From positions 1 through 33,641 of IMG/VR virus record IMGVR_UViG_3300042362_000069: DNA of 33,641 nt; one strand, 5' to 3'. Below are positions 6,470 to 14,802 of the stretch, piece by piece. Under the pieces are notes generated by a model, which was not told the origin of the DNA, searched no databases, and saw only the letters and a list, made by a program, of their open reading frames with translations. Within the stretch, counting starts at the first letter, position 1. Each line of letters opens with the position of its first letter. The stretch comes from a virus. A program made the position numbers and the translations under genes.

Positions 6470-8314
6470 CTAGAAGTTCTTCAACAATTCAAGATGCTTC
6501 GCCAACACACCAACGCTCGCAGGAGCAGACTCAGGTGTTGGTTCAAGTTTCGCAACAGTTTCACGCAACAACGCAGCATGGTTCGGGTCAAGAGTCTGAC
6601 CTGATTCCAACGCTGTGATAGCAACAGCGAGCTGATCGGCATCGATACCGGTGCGAGTAGCCAACGCATCAAACGAACGAACCTGTGCAGATGTCGCTGC
6701 ATACGCTGGGAAACCTGTCACCACCGAAACCTCATACAAACGAATCTGCTTCAGTTCACGTCGCGCACCATCATCAGACCAACGGTCACCACCTTGAGGA
6801 ACGGTAAACCCGAACGACATCGAATCCACATCACCACGTTGCATGAGTACCGACAGGTCACGCCCAACGGAAGTGTCAGGCAGGTCAGCGTCCACGAACA
6901 AGCCTTTAGAATCCTCAGACAAACGAACAGTTTTCGCCTTCGTTGTACCCAACAACATTGATGAGTCATGGTTCATGTACATACGGATATTGTTGCGCGA
7001 CTTCAACGACTTAGCGAACGCGCCAGGCGTAATGCGCTCAATGAACGGTAGTGGTTCAGAGTCAGAGTTGAATACCGCAGCATAACCAGAGAACGTCATC
7101 CCGTCACCTGATGCAGCTGCACGAAGTTCAAACTGGTTGAATGTGATGCGTCTTGTCTCTACCTGTTCACTCATACCTGAAACATTAGCAACAAAACCAC
7201 CAAGCGATCTAGAAGACTTCGGATGTCCCTTCGGGAGAAGGTCATTGTCGCCAACATATTTGTCGTTTTCAGGTCTGCCGTTACGCAACAAATACAGGAA
7301 CGCATTGACTCTCGCATAAGCCCATTGGTCGCGAGTCATACCTGGACGATGCGAAGTTGAATACGCTCCAGCACCACGACGGAACACAGCCCGCAACATC
7401 CCAATCGTTGCACGTTGACCAGGGTTGTCACCAACATTGTCGTTATGTTCCTCAACCTTGTTCGCCAACCCTGTCTCAATCGCCTCAGACAACTCAATCG
7501 TCCCAGCACCAGCAGGCGAATCAGCCGAACCAGGAGCGTTCTTATCTGACCCTACGATTTGATCCTTCTTCGGTGCCGGAGCATCAGCACGCTCATCTTT
7601 GATTTGTTCGGCTTTGCCAGCAAACCAGTCCATCGCAGGTTGAGGGTCAAGTGGGTTGATGCCCCAGAGGTAGAACGCCACAGCACCGGCACCAGGGAAC
7701 TCTTTGTCATCAGCGTTTGAGTTCTTCGCAGCATCCAAATCAACCATGTGACGTGCAGCCCAAGCGTTAGCACGAATCACCTTGTCTTCTGTAATTTCAC
7801 CTCTAGCCATGTCACGAGCCTCACGAACAGTCGAGGCAACGATGCCACCACCAGCGAGCTTCTGACCGTAATACGTTAAGCCTTTACGAGCAGCCGATTT
7901 GATGTATTCAGGCAAGTCAAGATTGACCTCACGAAATTCATCTTCGTCTTCATGCTCATATTCTTCTTCATGGTGAGGTTGCCAAGCGTTGCAATAAAAC
8001 CCTGCGTTGACATACGCATCCCACTTCTGACAATAAGCACGAATGTCATCGCCTTCGCCTTCAACCATGTCTTCGTTGTAAAACAAACAGTTCCCACACG
8101 CACGGCCTTCAGGCACATCCTCAGCCAACGCCGGACGATAGTTCTCTGGCAACGCCCGCTCACCACCAGGTTCCATCTCCTCAGCAATAGACACAGCGAC
8201 CATCTGGTCAACCGCATCTTGCTTGCTTTGATGGCAACCAATGACTTCGCCATCTTCCTTTTCTACAGCCCAACCAGCACAGTCAGCGTTCTTATCAGAA
8301 ATGAAGTATGGCAT
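6470..8314 (-). CDS. Composite prohead protease with long N-terminal extension
   Basis: I start at ATG 8314 (614 residues): it shares ATGA with the stop of the preceding gene and has GGAG at good spacing, unlike the TTG at 8335. The C-terminal part from about residue 395 is an HK97-type (U35) protease: FSGYAAVFN, then IRMYMNHDS with the likely catalytic His near 449, then GDVDSMSFGF with the catalytic Ser near 500. The N-terminal 380 residues are unusual. They hold a cysteine cluster (C12, C27, C73, C76, C95, C108), a helical block (ARDMARGEITEDKVIRAN to GAVAFYLWG) and a block RRGAGAYSTSHRPGMTRDQW ending DNDLLPKGHP. An internal ATG at 7174 could yield the protease alone, but has no good ribosome site. 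Confidence 0.85.
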   Translation of the reverse strand: MPYFISDKNADCAGWAVEKEDGEVIGCHQSKQDAVDQMVAVSIAEEMEPGGERALPENYRPALAEDVPEGRACGNCLFYNEDMVEGEGDDIRAYCQKWDAYVNAGFYCNAWQPHHEEEYEHEDEDEFREVNLDLPEYIKSAARKGLTYYGQKLAGGGIVASTVREARDMARGEITEDKVIRANAWAARHMVDLDAAKNSNADDKEFPGAGAVAFYLWGINPLDPQPAMDWFAGKAEQIKDERADAPAPKKDQIVGSDKNAPGSADSPAGAGTIELSEAIETGLANKVEEHNDNVGDNPGQRATIGMLRAVFRRGAGAYSTSHRPGMTRDQWAYARVNAFLYLLRNGRPENDKYVGDNDLLPKGHPKSSRSLGGFVANVSGMSEQVETRRITFNQFELRAAASGDGMTFSGYAAVFNSDSEPLPFIERITPGAFAKSLKSRNNIRMYMNHDSSMLLGTTKAKTVRLSEDSKGLFVDADLPDTSVGRDLSVLMQRGDVDSMSFGFTVPQGGDRWSDDGARRELKQIRLYEVSVVTGFPAYAATSAQVRSFDALATRTGIDADQLAVAITALESGQTLDPNHAALLRETVAKLEPTPESAPASVGVLAKHLELLKNF

Positions 8315-8592
8315 CAGATTGACTCCGTTAACCAAGACATGACATGACCAGCTTTAGTTGATACAGCGTATAGCAAATCGGTTGGTGAAACCGTCAACTG
8401 CAACATCACACCTTTATCCAACTTCAAACCAGTTGAAGTTGTCACAGCCGAACCACCGATATAAACAGAGTCCGTGTTGTCGTTGTTATGAATAATCAGA
8501 CGATACGGGTTGCCTGCATAAGCACCAATCAACACGCCGTCAATAACAGTCGCAGCCGTACCAATAGAAGTTTGCCCAGAATAAAACGCCAT
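8314..8592 (-). CDS. Small beta-rich virion-type protein
   Basis: This 92-residue protein starts at ATG 8592 after TAAGGA. It is rich in Ser/Thr/Gly/Ile and alternates like beta strands (GVLIGAYAGNPYRLIIHNN, then VYIGGSAVTTSTGLKL). Phage head genes often include such small proteins near portal and protease, sometimes decorating the capsid or neck. It overlaps the protease gene by four bases, so they are likely translated together. I do not recognise a named family and give no specific function. Confidence 0.65.
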   Translation of the reverse strand: MAFYSGQTSIGTAATVIDGVLIGAYAGNPYRLIIHNNDNTDSVYIGGSAVTTSTGLKLDKGVMLQLTVSPTDLLYAVSTKAGHVMSWLTESI

Positions 8593-8599
8593 AACGTCC

Positions 8600-8758
8600 T
8601 TAAATCAAAAGCAGTAACTCTGCCTCATCCTCAAGGATAGACCACCCAACCTCAACATCAGCGAAAGCACCAACAGCGGTTGAATAAGTCCACGTCTTAT
8701 CGCCAGCCGTGAATACTTGACCGTTTGTGGGGGATGTTGAAAAATCTATTGCAGCCAT
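8600..8758 (-). CDS. 52-residue fibre-associated small protein
   Basis: This gene starts at ATG 8758, immediately after the TAA of the previous gene (TAAATG), and stops at 8600. The N-terminus carries the pattern D-F-x-x-x-P-T-N-G-Q-V-F-T-A-G-D-K-T-W-T-Y, which I know from short repeats in phage fibre and neck proteins (P-x-x-G-Q-x-F-x-x-x-x-x-x-W). The C-terminus is acidic and ends in a run of leucines. It sits between a tail-assembly-chaperone-like gene and a beta-rich small protein, so a structural or fibre-assembly role is a fair inference. Confidence 0.6.
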   Translation of the reverse strand: MAAIDFSTSPTNGQVFTAGDKTWTYSTAVGAFADVEVGWSILEDEAELLLLI

Positions 8759-8977
8759 TTATGGTCTTTCTGGGAATTGTACGGTTGGGTTTGGTGTCCA
8801 TGTTTCAGGGAAGTCTCTGAGTGCTTGACGGTATTCGGCCCATGCTGTTTTGTCGGTGGGTGCGTCTGAGAGCATCGCCCAATCGGACTCGACCAAGAGT
8901 GCGTCACGGCGTAGACGCATACGCTCTAGTAGCCATTCGTCTGGTACTGAGGTTTCGTGAAATGACAATAGGTTCAT
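8759..8977 (-). CDS. Fibre assembly chaperone-like protein (Phage_tail_APC type)
   Basis: This 72-residue protein begins at ATG 8977, just after the fibre gene. The middle and end follow the known pattern of the APC-type domain: R-x-x-R-D-A-L-L-x-x-S-D-W, then S-D-A-P-T-D-K-T-A-W, then Y-R-Q-A-L-R-D-F-P. These domains occur next to or at the end of phage fibre proteins and are thought to help them fold or assemble. Its position right after a trimer-like fibre gene fits that. A Pro-rich C-terminus closes the protein. Confidence 0.72.
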   Translation of the reverse strand: MNLLSFHETSVPDEWLLERMRLRRDALLVESDWAMLSDAPTDKTAWAEYRQALRDFPETWTPNPTVQFPERP

Positions 8978-8978
8978 G

Positions 8979-9773
8979 TCATACGCCCTTGTAGTAAAGG
9001 TTAAAATTTATTTCGTCATTAACTGCCCAAGTAAACGGAACCGTTGAAGAAAGATTAAAGTCTGTGGTTGTATAGGTGGAACTTGCGTTCATAACTGCCA
9101 AAAAAGCGCGGTTAACAAGACCACCCGATTGGAAAGCAATCCCGACTCTAGACGCAGAACCTGAATTGTCCCACATTTGTACCATACCGAATGGAAAGTT
9201 CGCCGTAACTGCCGAGTCAATATTAACAGGGAGAGTGATATAAACAATTCCATTTACGGTTGTTGTGCTACCAAAAACAATCCGACATACAAGATGAACA
9301 AATTTATTCACTTGGCAATATGAAGCGGTAACTGTGCCGTTGCCGATTGTTATGTTGTTGACAGTTGGCGTGTACGCCGTGTACGTTCCAAACAGTTGGT
9401 TTGCAGTAGTAACAAACGCCGTAGTGGCAACCGCAGTCGTGCTATTGCCAGCAGTCTGTGTAGTAGCGATCGTGCCTGTAGGAAGTGTTGGTGTACCAGT
9501 AAAAGTTGGACTAGCCAAAGGTGCTTTTAACGCCAAATCAGAAACAAGACTTGTTACCTGCGACTGTGCGATAGTGATACCAGTTTGATCAATACCAATG
9601 TTCGCTGATGTTGATGTACCTGAATTGGTTATAGGTGCCGTTACAGCAATGACACCACTAGCGCCTGTAGCGCCTGTAGCGCCCGTCGCACCAACCGCCG
9701 AAATAACCGTCACCGTCAAATTGTCTTCAGAAACTTCAACAATGTTTGGTTTGTCGTTTGAACTCACACTCAT
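8979..9773 (-). CDS. Fibre protein with collagen-like start and fibre repeat
   Basis: This 264-residue protein (ATG 9773, ATGA overlap with the preceding gene) has a short collagen-like run of G-A-T triplets at residues 29-40. Then comes LALKAPLASPTFTGTPTLPT, the classic phage fibre repeat, followed by TTAVATTAFVTTANQLFGT and a C-terminal beta-rich domain ending VNDEINFNLYYKGV. Such proteins form trimers that bind surfaces. It lies between portal and protease, not in the tail block, suggesting a head, neck or collar fibre. The likely partner is the APC-type protein encoded next. Confidence 0.78.
   Translation of the reverse strand: MSVSSNDKPNIVEVSEDNLTVTVISAVGATGATGATGASGVIAVTAPITNSGTSTSANIGIDQTGITIAQSQVTSLVSDLALKAPLASPTFTGTPTLPTGTIATTQTAGNSTTAVATTAFVTTANQLFGTYTAYTPTVNNITIGNGTVTASYCQVNKFVHLVCRIVFGSTTTVNGIVYITLPVNIDSAVTANFPFGMVQMWDNSGSASRVGIAFQSGGLVNRAFLAVMNASSTYTTTDFNLSSTVPFTWAVNDEINFNLYYKGV
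9661..9690 (-). repeat. Nine-base tandem repeat coding Gly-Ala-Thr
   Basis: About three copies of a GC-rich nine-base unit (gcgcctgta on the plus strand, last copy diverged) encode the collagen-like run of the fibre protein. Copy number of such repeats often varies between related phages. Confidence 0.7.
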
Positions 9774-10126
9774 CGCGTCACCTCACCACGCACAACAAAC
9801 GAACCCTGAACAAGACGAGTCACCGTAGAACCCGAAACCAGTTCAAGGTCATAAACATAATTACCAGACTCAACAGCCTCAGTCGCAGTAGCTTCAGCAC
9901 TCAAACTGATTGTTCCCGCAGTACCACCCAAAACAATCCGACCATTCGTAGTTGTCAACGACAACACCGCAGCACCAGCCGCATCGATAGAAGTACGCAC
10001 ATCCATCCGAGCTGTGTAATTAGTTAAATTAACTGCCGAACCATTTGCATCATTCCACGTCAACTGGCGAGTAAACGTCGCACCCTGATCGCAGATGATG
10101 TTGTAGATACCAGCAGGAGCAGCCAT
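9770..10126 (-). CDS. BppU-N-terminus-like small structural protein
   Basis: This 118-residue protein starts at ATG 10126 in a TAATG junction with the portal gene. CDQGATFTRQLTWNDANGSA followed by NLTNYTARMDVRTS is a recognisable phage pattern, similar to the N-terminal domain of baseplate upper proteins (BppU) and to small proteins that sit before fibres. Later GTISLSAEATATEAVESGNY leads to VYDLELVSG, completing an Ig/jelly-roll-like fold. It probably anchors the following fibre to the particle. That role is inferred from order and pattern. Confidence 0.65.
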   Translation of the reverse strand: MAAPAGIYNIICDQGATFTRQLTWNDANGSAVNLTNYTARMDVRTSIDAAGAAVLSLTTTNGRIVLGGTAGTISLSAEATATEAVESGNYVYDLELVSGSTVTRLVQGSFVVRGEVTR

Positions 10127-11475
10127 TATTTCACCTCATAAGCAGACGAAGGGTCAAGTGGCGCGACAGTAGAAATCTGTTGCAACTGGCTCGAAGGAAG
10201 TCCAGTATGACCAATCGCAGGCAACCCGACAGTAGCCAACACCTCAGCCGGGTCAAAGCCTGACAGAATCAACTCTTTGGCAATGGCAGCCTTCGACTGC
10301 ATCTCAGCCAAGTTCGCAGCTGACAAATCCACGTTCGCCAACGGCACTCTATAACTATCGCCCCCGTCAACCGGTGCCATGTCCTCAAGACGATGAATGT
10401 CATTGATAGACAAGAACCCTGACTGCAAGCCTGTAGAGAACGATGCGTAACGCGAAGCCTGATCGCCACGCAACAACCCATCCACATTAAACTTCATGAA
10501 CGCACGACCATCCAACAAACGTGAATAGCCTTCCTCAATCTTTTCAATGTAAGGCCTCAACGTGTGGGTCACATACTGAATGCCGTTCTGTTCAACGGAG
10601 GCATACGACATCGCACCAGGCGTAGTCACACCAAGCATCGATGGAGGCACACGGAAGATACGGGCGATTTCTTCTACAGCGAAACGACGTGACTCCAAGA
10701 ACTGTGCAGAATCATTGTCAACAGTTGTCTTCGTGAACTTCGCCCCACCAAACAACACACCAGGACGATGCGACCTGCGCAAACCCTTATGGCCTTCCTC
10801 GAACCCTGACACCAAATCTTTAGCCTGCTCACGGGTCAGGTTGCCAGGGAACTCAATGATGCCCGAAGCCGATGAGCCTTGACCGAAGAAACGTGCAGCG
10901 AACTCCTCCAACGCTTTAGCCAACCCCAAGTTTTCTTTCATGAAGTCAATGCGTGAAATACCGCGCATGTCACCAGGCAAACGCAACTCGGTGATATGAA
11001 TCATGTCTGACGCTTGAATCACATCACGACTTTCAAAAACGTACACAGGACGACGATTCACAGGGTCACGACGACACTCAACCTTCTGAGGGTTCAACAC
11101 AACAAGAGCTGCAATCCCCTGATCGTCACGCACAATACGAGTGAACGAGTTACCGTTCAACATCAACGAAACCAACACCTGCTGGAAATGCTCGATACGG
11201 CTCACACCGGACTCAGGTGTGTCCAACCACATTGGGCGAGGACGGTAAGGGCGACGAGTCCCATCCAAGCGAAGGAACGTGTCAACAGGGAGTGTAGAAA
11301 TTGAATCCGAAATCATGCGCACACACGCATACACCGCTTCAATCTTTAGCGAATCTTTTTCTGTGACCACAGTTCCACTATTTGTGGTCACACTAAAACC
11401 GTCACCTAAAGCAAACAACGACTGTGTAGATATTGCTCGGCCTTCGTTGCCACCACCCAACAGTCTTGACAACAT
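10126..11475 (-). CDS. Portal protein (HK97 family)
   Basis: This 449-residue protein starts at ATG 11475 with AAAGG upstream. It has the HK97-type portal pattern: VYACVRMISDSISTLPVD near residue 50, PESGVSRIEHFQQVLVSLML then NGNSF, the stem region LGLAKALEEFAARFFGQG, and EEIARIFRVPPSMLGV followed by YASVEQN and RPYIEKIEEGYSRLL. It forms the dodecameric DNA channel. Length is typical. It is preceded by a tiny membrane-protein gene sharing the TAATG junction, and by terL. The C-terminal tail after about residue 390 is Ala/Pro-rich. Confidence 0.94.
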   Translation of the reverse strand: MLSRLLGGGNEGRAISTQSLFALGDGFSVTTNSGTVVTEKDSLKIEAVYACVRMISDSISTLPVDTFLRLDGTRRPYRPRPMWLDTPESGVSRIEHFQQVLVSLMLNGNSFTRIVRDDQGIAALVVLNPQKVECRRDPVNRRPVYVFESRDVIQASDMIHITELRLPGDMRGISRIDFMKENLGLAKALEEFAARFFGQGSSASGIIEFPGNLTREQAKDLVSGFEEGHKGLRRSHRPGVLFGGAKFTKTTVDNDSAQFLESRRFAVEEIARIFRVPPSMLGVTTPGAMSYASVEQNGIQYVTHTLRPYIEKIEEGYSRLLDGRAFMKFNVDGLLRGDQASRYASFSTGLQSGFLSINDIHRLEDMAPVDGGDSYRVPLANVDLSAANLAEMQSKAAIAKELILSGFDPAEVLATVGLPAIGHTGLPSSQLQQISTVAPLDPSSAYEVK

Positions 11476-11624
11476 TATTTAGCCTTTCCGCGACCACGCT
11501 CGTAAGCAGCCGTGAACAATAGAACTGACAGACCAACAAAAATTAGTCCTAATGGAATTGCTATCAAGAATAGTCCATAAGCGATGAGCAGGATTGAAAA
11601 AAGTTCTAGCAGGAAAATAGGCAT
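11475..11624 (-). CDS. 49-residue membrane protein between TerL and portal
   Basis: This gene begins with ATG 11624, four bases after the terL stop, and ends TAATG over the portal start. About residues 3-36 are almost wholly hydrophobic (FLLELFSILLIAYGLFLIA, then LGLIFVGLSVLLF), enough for two close membrane segments. A short basic tail YERGRGKAK follows. There is no strong ribosome site, so it may rely on coupling to terL. It could be a small inner-membrane protein acting late, for example in lysis, but nothing in it proves this. Confidence 0.65.
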   Translation of the reverse strand: MPIFLLELFSILLIAYGLFLIAIPLGLIFVGLSVLLFTAAYERGRGKAK

Positions 11625-11628
11625 GACT

Positions 11629-13104
11629 CTAGACTACAAAGAACCCAGGCACCGGTGCGACCTCTTCACGTCTGGTCGCACGATCCACCGCCATTGACAA
11701 CGCGATAGCAGCGTCAATCTTGCGCCTTGACTTACCTTTAGACAACCTCAACCCAGCATCGGTTTGACGTGGCACAGCAGACAACACCTGATCGGTGAAC
11801 ATCGGATCGCCATCATGAGCCAACTGCTGATTCACAATGCACTCATACAAAGTCCCGATAGCAGGCACCATACGTTGCGCGGACTGAGGGAACTCAACCA
11901 TTGGCAACCCATCATCAGCCAACGCCTCAGCCGAACGCTGGAAGAACGCTGGGTCATACGCAAACTCACGGACATTGAACTCACGATGCAGGCCACGCAG
12001 ATATTGCTCAACAGCTGCGATATCGGTCATCGCCCCATCAGGAATCCAAATCTTGGCTCGAACCACCAGACGATGACCCTGTGGTTGGCACAACACCACC
12101 GCTATTGAGTCATGCTTCAACGCCATGTCAACCCCCACAAACATCGGCAAGTCACGGTCAACCTGTAGTTCCGATTGGCATTGTTCCCAACCGCCAGCAG
12201 GTAGCCAAGGCGAATCTTCCTGACGCACCCATTGGTTCAACCTGTAGCGCCTAAACGGAATCTCGGCTGTTTGGTTCATGCTGACCTCCATGTCTTCCAT
12301 GTCCAGCAAACCTTCAGCCAAGTTTGGGTTAGACAAAGCCCACGCGTCCCTGTCATGAACCGTACAACCCTCTGGTGCTTCCCACCACCAAAAGCCGAAC
12401 CTCTCATCCTCGCGCTCACCCGAAATAACTTGCTTGCCATAGTTGTACAGCCGTCCGCAGATTGTGTCCAAGTCAAACCCTGCTGTAGTGATAGCAACAA
12501 TCATCGGGTCTTTACGCGCACCCGAACCCAACGTCAACGCATCCCACAGCTCTGAGTCGCGCTGAACATGCAACTCGTCAAACACCACGCACGACGGGTT
12601 GAGGCCTTGTTGAAGTTTGGCATCGCTAGATAGCACTCGATAGATCGCACCCGTAGACGGAACTTCAATCACATCCCGATACACCTTGCATACACCCGAC
12701 AACGCTGGCGACTGCATGATCTGCCATTTCGCCTCATTGAACACAACTCTTGCTTGCTGTCGGTCACCTGCTGCCGAATACACTTCGGCACCTGGCTCAC
12801 CTTCAATCAAATTGTAAAGAGCAATCAGGGAACCTAGAAGTGATTTTCCGTTCTTACGAGCAAGACCAATCAGCGACCGTCGGTAACGAAGGAGACCATC
12901 AGCACGACGCTCAAAAAGATTATCCAATAAATCAAACTGCCAATCAGTAAGCACCAATGGCTGACCCGCCAAAACACCCTTTGAAACGTGCAGAAAAGTC
13001 TCTGCAAAATCTGAGACAACCCGCCCGTCAGAGAACTCATAAACCTTCGGAGTCGACCACGTTGGTGCGCTGAGACTTTCGCTCACGGAATTGTTCAAGC
13101 TCAT
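11629..13104 (-). CDS. terL: Terminase large subunit
   Basis: This 491-residue ATPase-nuclease starts at ATG 13104 behind GGAGGTG, which supports this start even though it overlaps terS by 68 bases. The N-terminal ATPase has Walker A GLARKNGKS at residues 80-88 and Walker B VVFDE at 173-177, followed by LHVQRDSELWDALTLG. Motif III-like MIVAITTAG is near 201. The C-terminal nuclease has its first metal-binding aspartate in GVDMALKHDS (about 324-333) and a late KIDAAIALSMAVDRA. This is the Terminase_1/HK97-type layout. It cuts and drives concatemeric DNA into the head. Confidence 0.95.
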   Translation of the reverse strand: MSLNNSVSESLSAPTWSTPKVYEFSDGRVVSDFAETFLHVSKGVLAGQPLVLTDWQFDLLDNLFERRADGLLRYRRSLIGLARKNGKSLLGSLIALYNLIEGEPGAEVYSAAGDRQQARVVFNEAKWQIMQSPALSGVCKVYRDVIEVPSTGAIYRVLSSDAKLQQGLNPSCVVFDELHVQRDSELWDALTLGSGARKDPMIVAITTAGFDLDTICGRLYNYGKQVISGEREDERFGFWWWEAPEGCTVHDRDAWALSNPNLAEGLLDMEDMEVSMNQTAEIPFRRYRLNQWVRQEDSPWLPAGGWEQCQSELQVDRDLPMFVGVDMALKHDSIAVVLCQPQGHRLVVRAKIWIPDGAMTDIAAVEQYLRGLHREFNVREFAYDPAFFQRSAEALADDGLPMVEFPQSAQRMVPAIGTLYECIVNQQLAHDGDPMFTDQVLSAVPRQTDAGLRLSKGKSRRKIDAAIALSMAVDRATRREEVAPVPGFFVV

Positions 13105-13510
13105 TTTGAATCTTCACCTCCACGAAGCCAAGCCTTGCTCGATCAACAGGAGTAAAACCAAGCAGGGACAAACAATCTAACACCTGAGCATCTAAAGCTC
13201 GCAACGCTGAACGATCACGCCAATCACTTTCACGCAACACCTTCACACGTAACGCAGCTCTCTCATCAATCTGTTCAGCCACAATCTGTAACAACTCAAT
13301 ATCCATCTGCGGGCTAATCCAAGTGAAACCAACATTCCAAACACGATCCCAAAACTGGCGACCAGCCTGACCCAACGGCCTATGCGGTTCAGGCACCAAC
13401 GATGAAGTCGGGATAGCAATCACCGTGTCAGGCAAAGGACGCTTGCCAGGATTACCAGCACGACGCTTCTGCTCCACCGGCTTAGGGGGACGACCAACAG
13501 GTTTAGGCAT
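13037..13510 (-). CDS. terS: Terminase small subunit
   Basis: I place the start at ATG 13510 (157 residues), eight bases inside the end of the methyltransferase gene, which suggests coupling. An upstream in-frame TTG would add 16 unlikely residues. The N-terminus PKPVGRPPKPVEQKRRAGNPGKRPLP is the basic, Pro-rich start seen in P27-type small terminases. Then come a helical DNA-binding/oligomer core (FWDRVWNVGFTWISPQMD, LLQIVAEQIDERAALR) and LDCLSLLGFTPVDRARLGF. It would recognise the packaging site and bring DNA to TerL. Confidence 0.88.
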   Translation of the reverse strand: MPKPVGRPPKPVEQKRRAGNPGKRPLPDTVIAIPTSSLVPEPHRPLGQAGRQFWDRVWNVGFTWISPQMDIELLQIVAEQIDERAALRVKVLRESDWRDRSALRALDAQVLDCLSLLGFTPVDRARLGFVEVKIQNELEQFRERKSQRTNVVDSEGL

Positions 13511-14693
13511 TGAGGAAGTCGTGAACCTTCCCAGACGATTCCAACACCGGCAACACACCAGTCAGCTTCTGGAATCGAGCGCAGATCACATCAACATAGT
13601 GTGGGTCTAGTTCCATCAGGTATGCGACACGGTTGGTTTCCTGTGCTGCGATCAGGGTGCTACCAGAACCACCAAACACATCCAAAATACAACCGCTATC
13701 AGCATATTCATTTATGCACCAGGCAAGAAGTTTTGTTGGCTTCTGAGTCGGGTGAACTCTTTTGTCATGCTCACCTTCCCTAATCATTCCGTTCCATAGT
13801 TGTCTATGAATACGGACTGGACTAGCCATATTTGTCCAAGCAAGTTCTGCATCAGCAAAAGTATTTTCTATGCCTGAATCACCACGCTTATCCCAAACCA
13901 ACCAACATGAAGAAGGCGGGAGAGCGTTTGCATAATAATTACCACCCCACAAGATTTGCTTGTCAGATAAATCTTTGAGCAACTCATAACTTGCTATTGC
14001 AGTATCTGTTGAATCATCTCCAATAATTTGTTTATATTTTCCCTTCTTTGCAACACCAAAATCAGCACCAACTTTTCCATCTTTAACAACAGCAACACCA
14101 TATGGTGGGTCAGTTAAAACTAAACCTATTTTTGATTCATTGATGAGTACATCCAAATCAGATTTACTAATTGCGCTTCCACACATCACTCGATGTTTGC
14201 CAAGAAGCCACACATCACCCAACTTCGATACATCAGGCACGTCCTCAGAAACCTCATCAACATCAGTAGGCAACTCAATCTGCTCTACACGATCTAGCAA
14301 TTCCTGAACAGCCTTATCATCCCAACCCGATGACTCCAGCAGACCTGGGTTTAACGACCCAACATCGTTGATGAGATCAGCCAACGCCTCCTCGTCATAA
14401 TCACCCAACTCAGCTGTGCGATTATCTGCCAACGCAAACGCCTTAGAAGTCACCTCATCATCATCAACCCACACGACAGCAATCTCATCCCAACCCAAAG
14501 CCTGAGCAGCTTGCAAAGTGTGGTTGCCTGCGATGACGACGTTGTCTGTCCGGCGCACGACAATCGGTTTGCGTTGCCCGAACGCTTCAAGGCTTCGCTT
14601 CACGGCCTCGATGTCACCACGTCTTGGGTTGCCTGGTAGCAACTTCAGTTCGGTGATTGAGTGGGCGAGCTGGAGCAGGTCTTTTTGGATCAT
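13503..14693 (-). CDS. ParB-domain DNA methyltransferase (beta class)
   Basis: The start is ATG 14693 (396 residues) with AGGGTG upstream. The longer open frame to 14849 adds low-complexity residues through a hairpin region. Residues 12-110 form a ParB/Srx-like domain (LKLLPGNPRRGDIEAVKRSL, NVVIAGNHTLQAAQALGW, FALADNRTAELG). The catalytic DPPY is at 195-198 and the SAM-binding FGGSGS at 340-345. That order is beta class, so the enzyme makes N6-methyladenine or N4-methylcytosine. Such ParB fusions are common just before terminase genes and may protect or mark phage DNA. The stretch 13740-14170 is visibly more AT-rich than both flanks. Confidence 0.88.
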   Translation of the reverse strand: MIQKDLLQLAHSITELKLLPGNPRRGDIEAVKRSLEAFGQRKPIVVRRTDNVVIAGNHTLQAAQALGWDEIAVVWVDDDEVTSKAFALADNRTAELGDYDEEALADLINDVGSLNPGLLESSGWDDKAVQELLDRVEQIELPTDVDEVSEDVPDVSKLGDVWLLGKHRVMCGSAISKSDLDVLINESKIGLVLTDPPYGVAVVKDGKVGADFGVAKKGKYKQIIGDDSTDTAIASYELLKDLSDKQILWGGNYYANALPPSSCWLVWDKRGDSGIENTFADAELAWTNMASPVRIHRQLWNGMIREGEHDKRVHPTQKPTKLLAWCINEYADSGCILDVFGGSGSTLIAAQETNRVAYLMELDPHYVDVICARFQKLTGVLPVLESSGKVHDFLNA

Positions 14694-14767
14694 GACAAAC
14701 ACCCTAGTTTCGCGGAGGCGTGTCTTGCGCACGGCATGGGTAGTCCTGCCTTCCGACGTTTTGGGTT

Positions 14768-14802
14768 TGACCCCACCCCCCGAGGTGCCGGTGGGGGGGT
14801 CA
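14768..14802 (-). other. GC-rich hairpin containing the HNH stop codon
   Basis: TGACCCC at 14768-14774 (plus strand) pairs with GGGGTCA at 14796-14802. Inside lie a C-run (14776-14781) and a G-run (14793-14799), giving nested pairing. The HNH stop codon is the outermost three bases. No U-tract follows, so it is not a standard terminator. It could limit read-through or stabilise an mRNA end. Confidence 0.5.
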
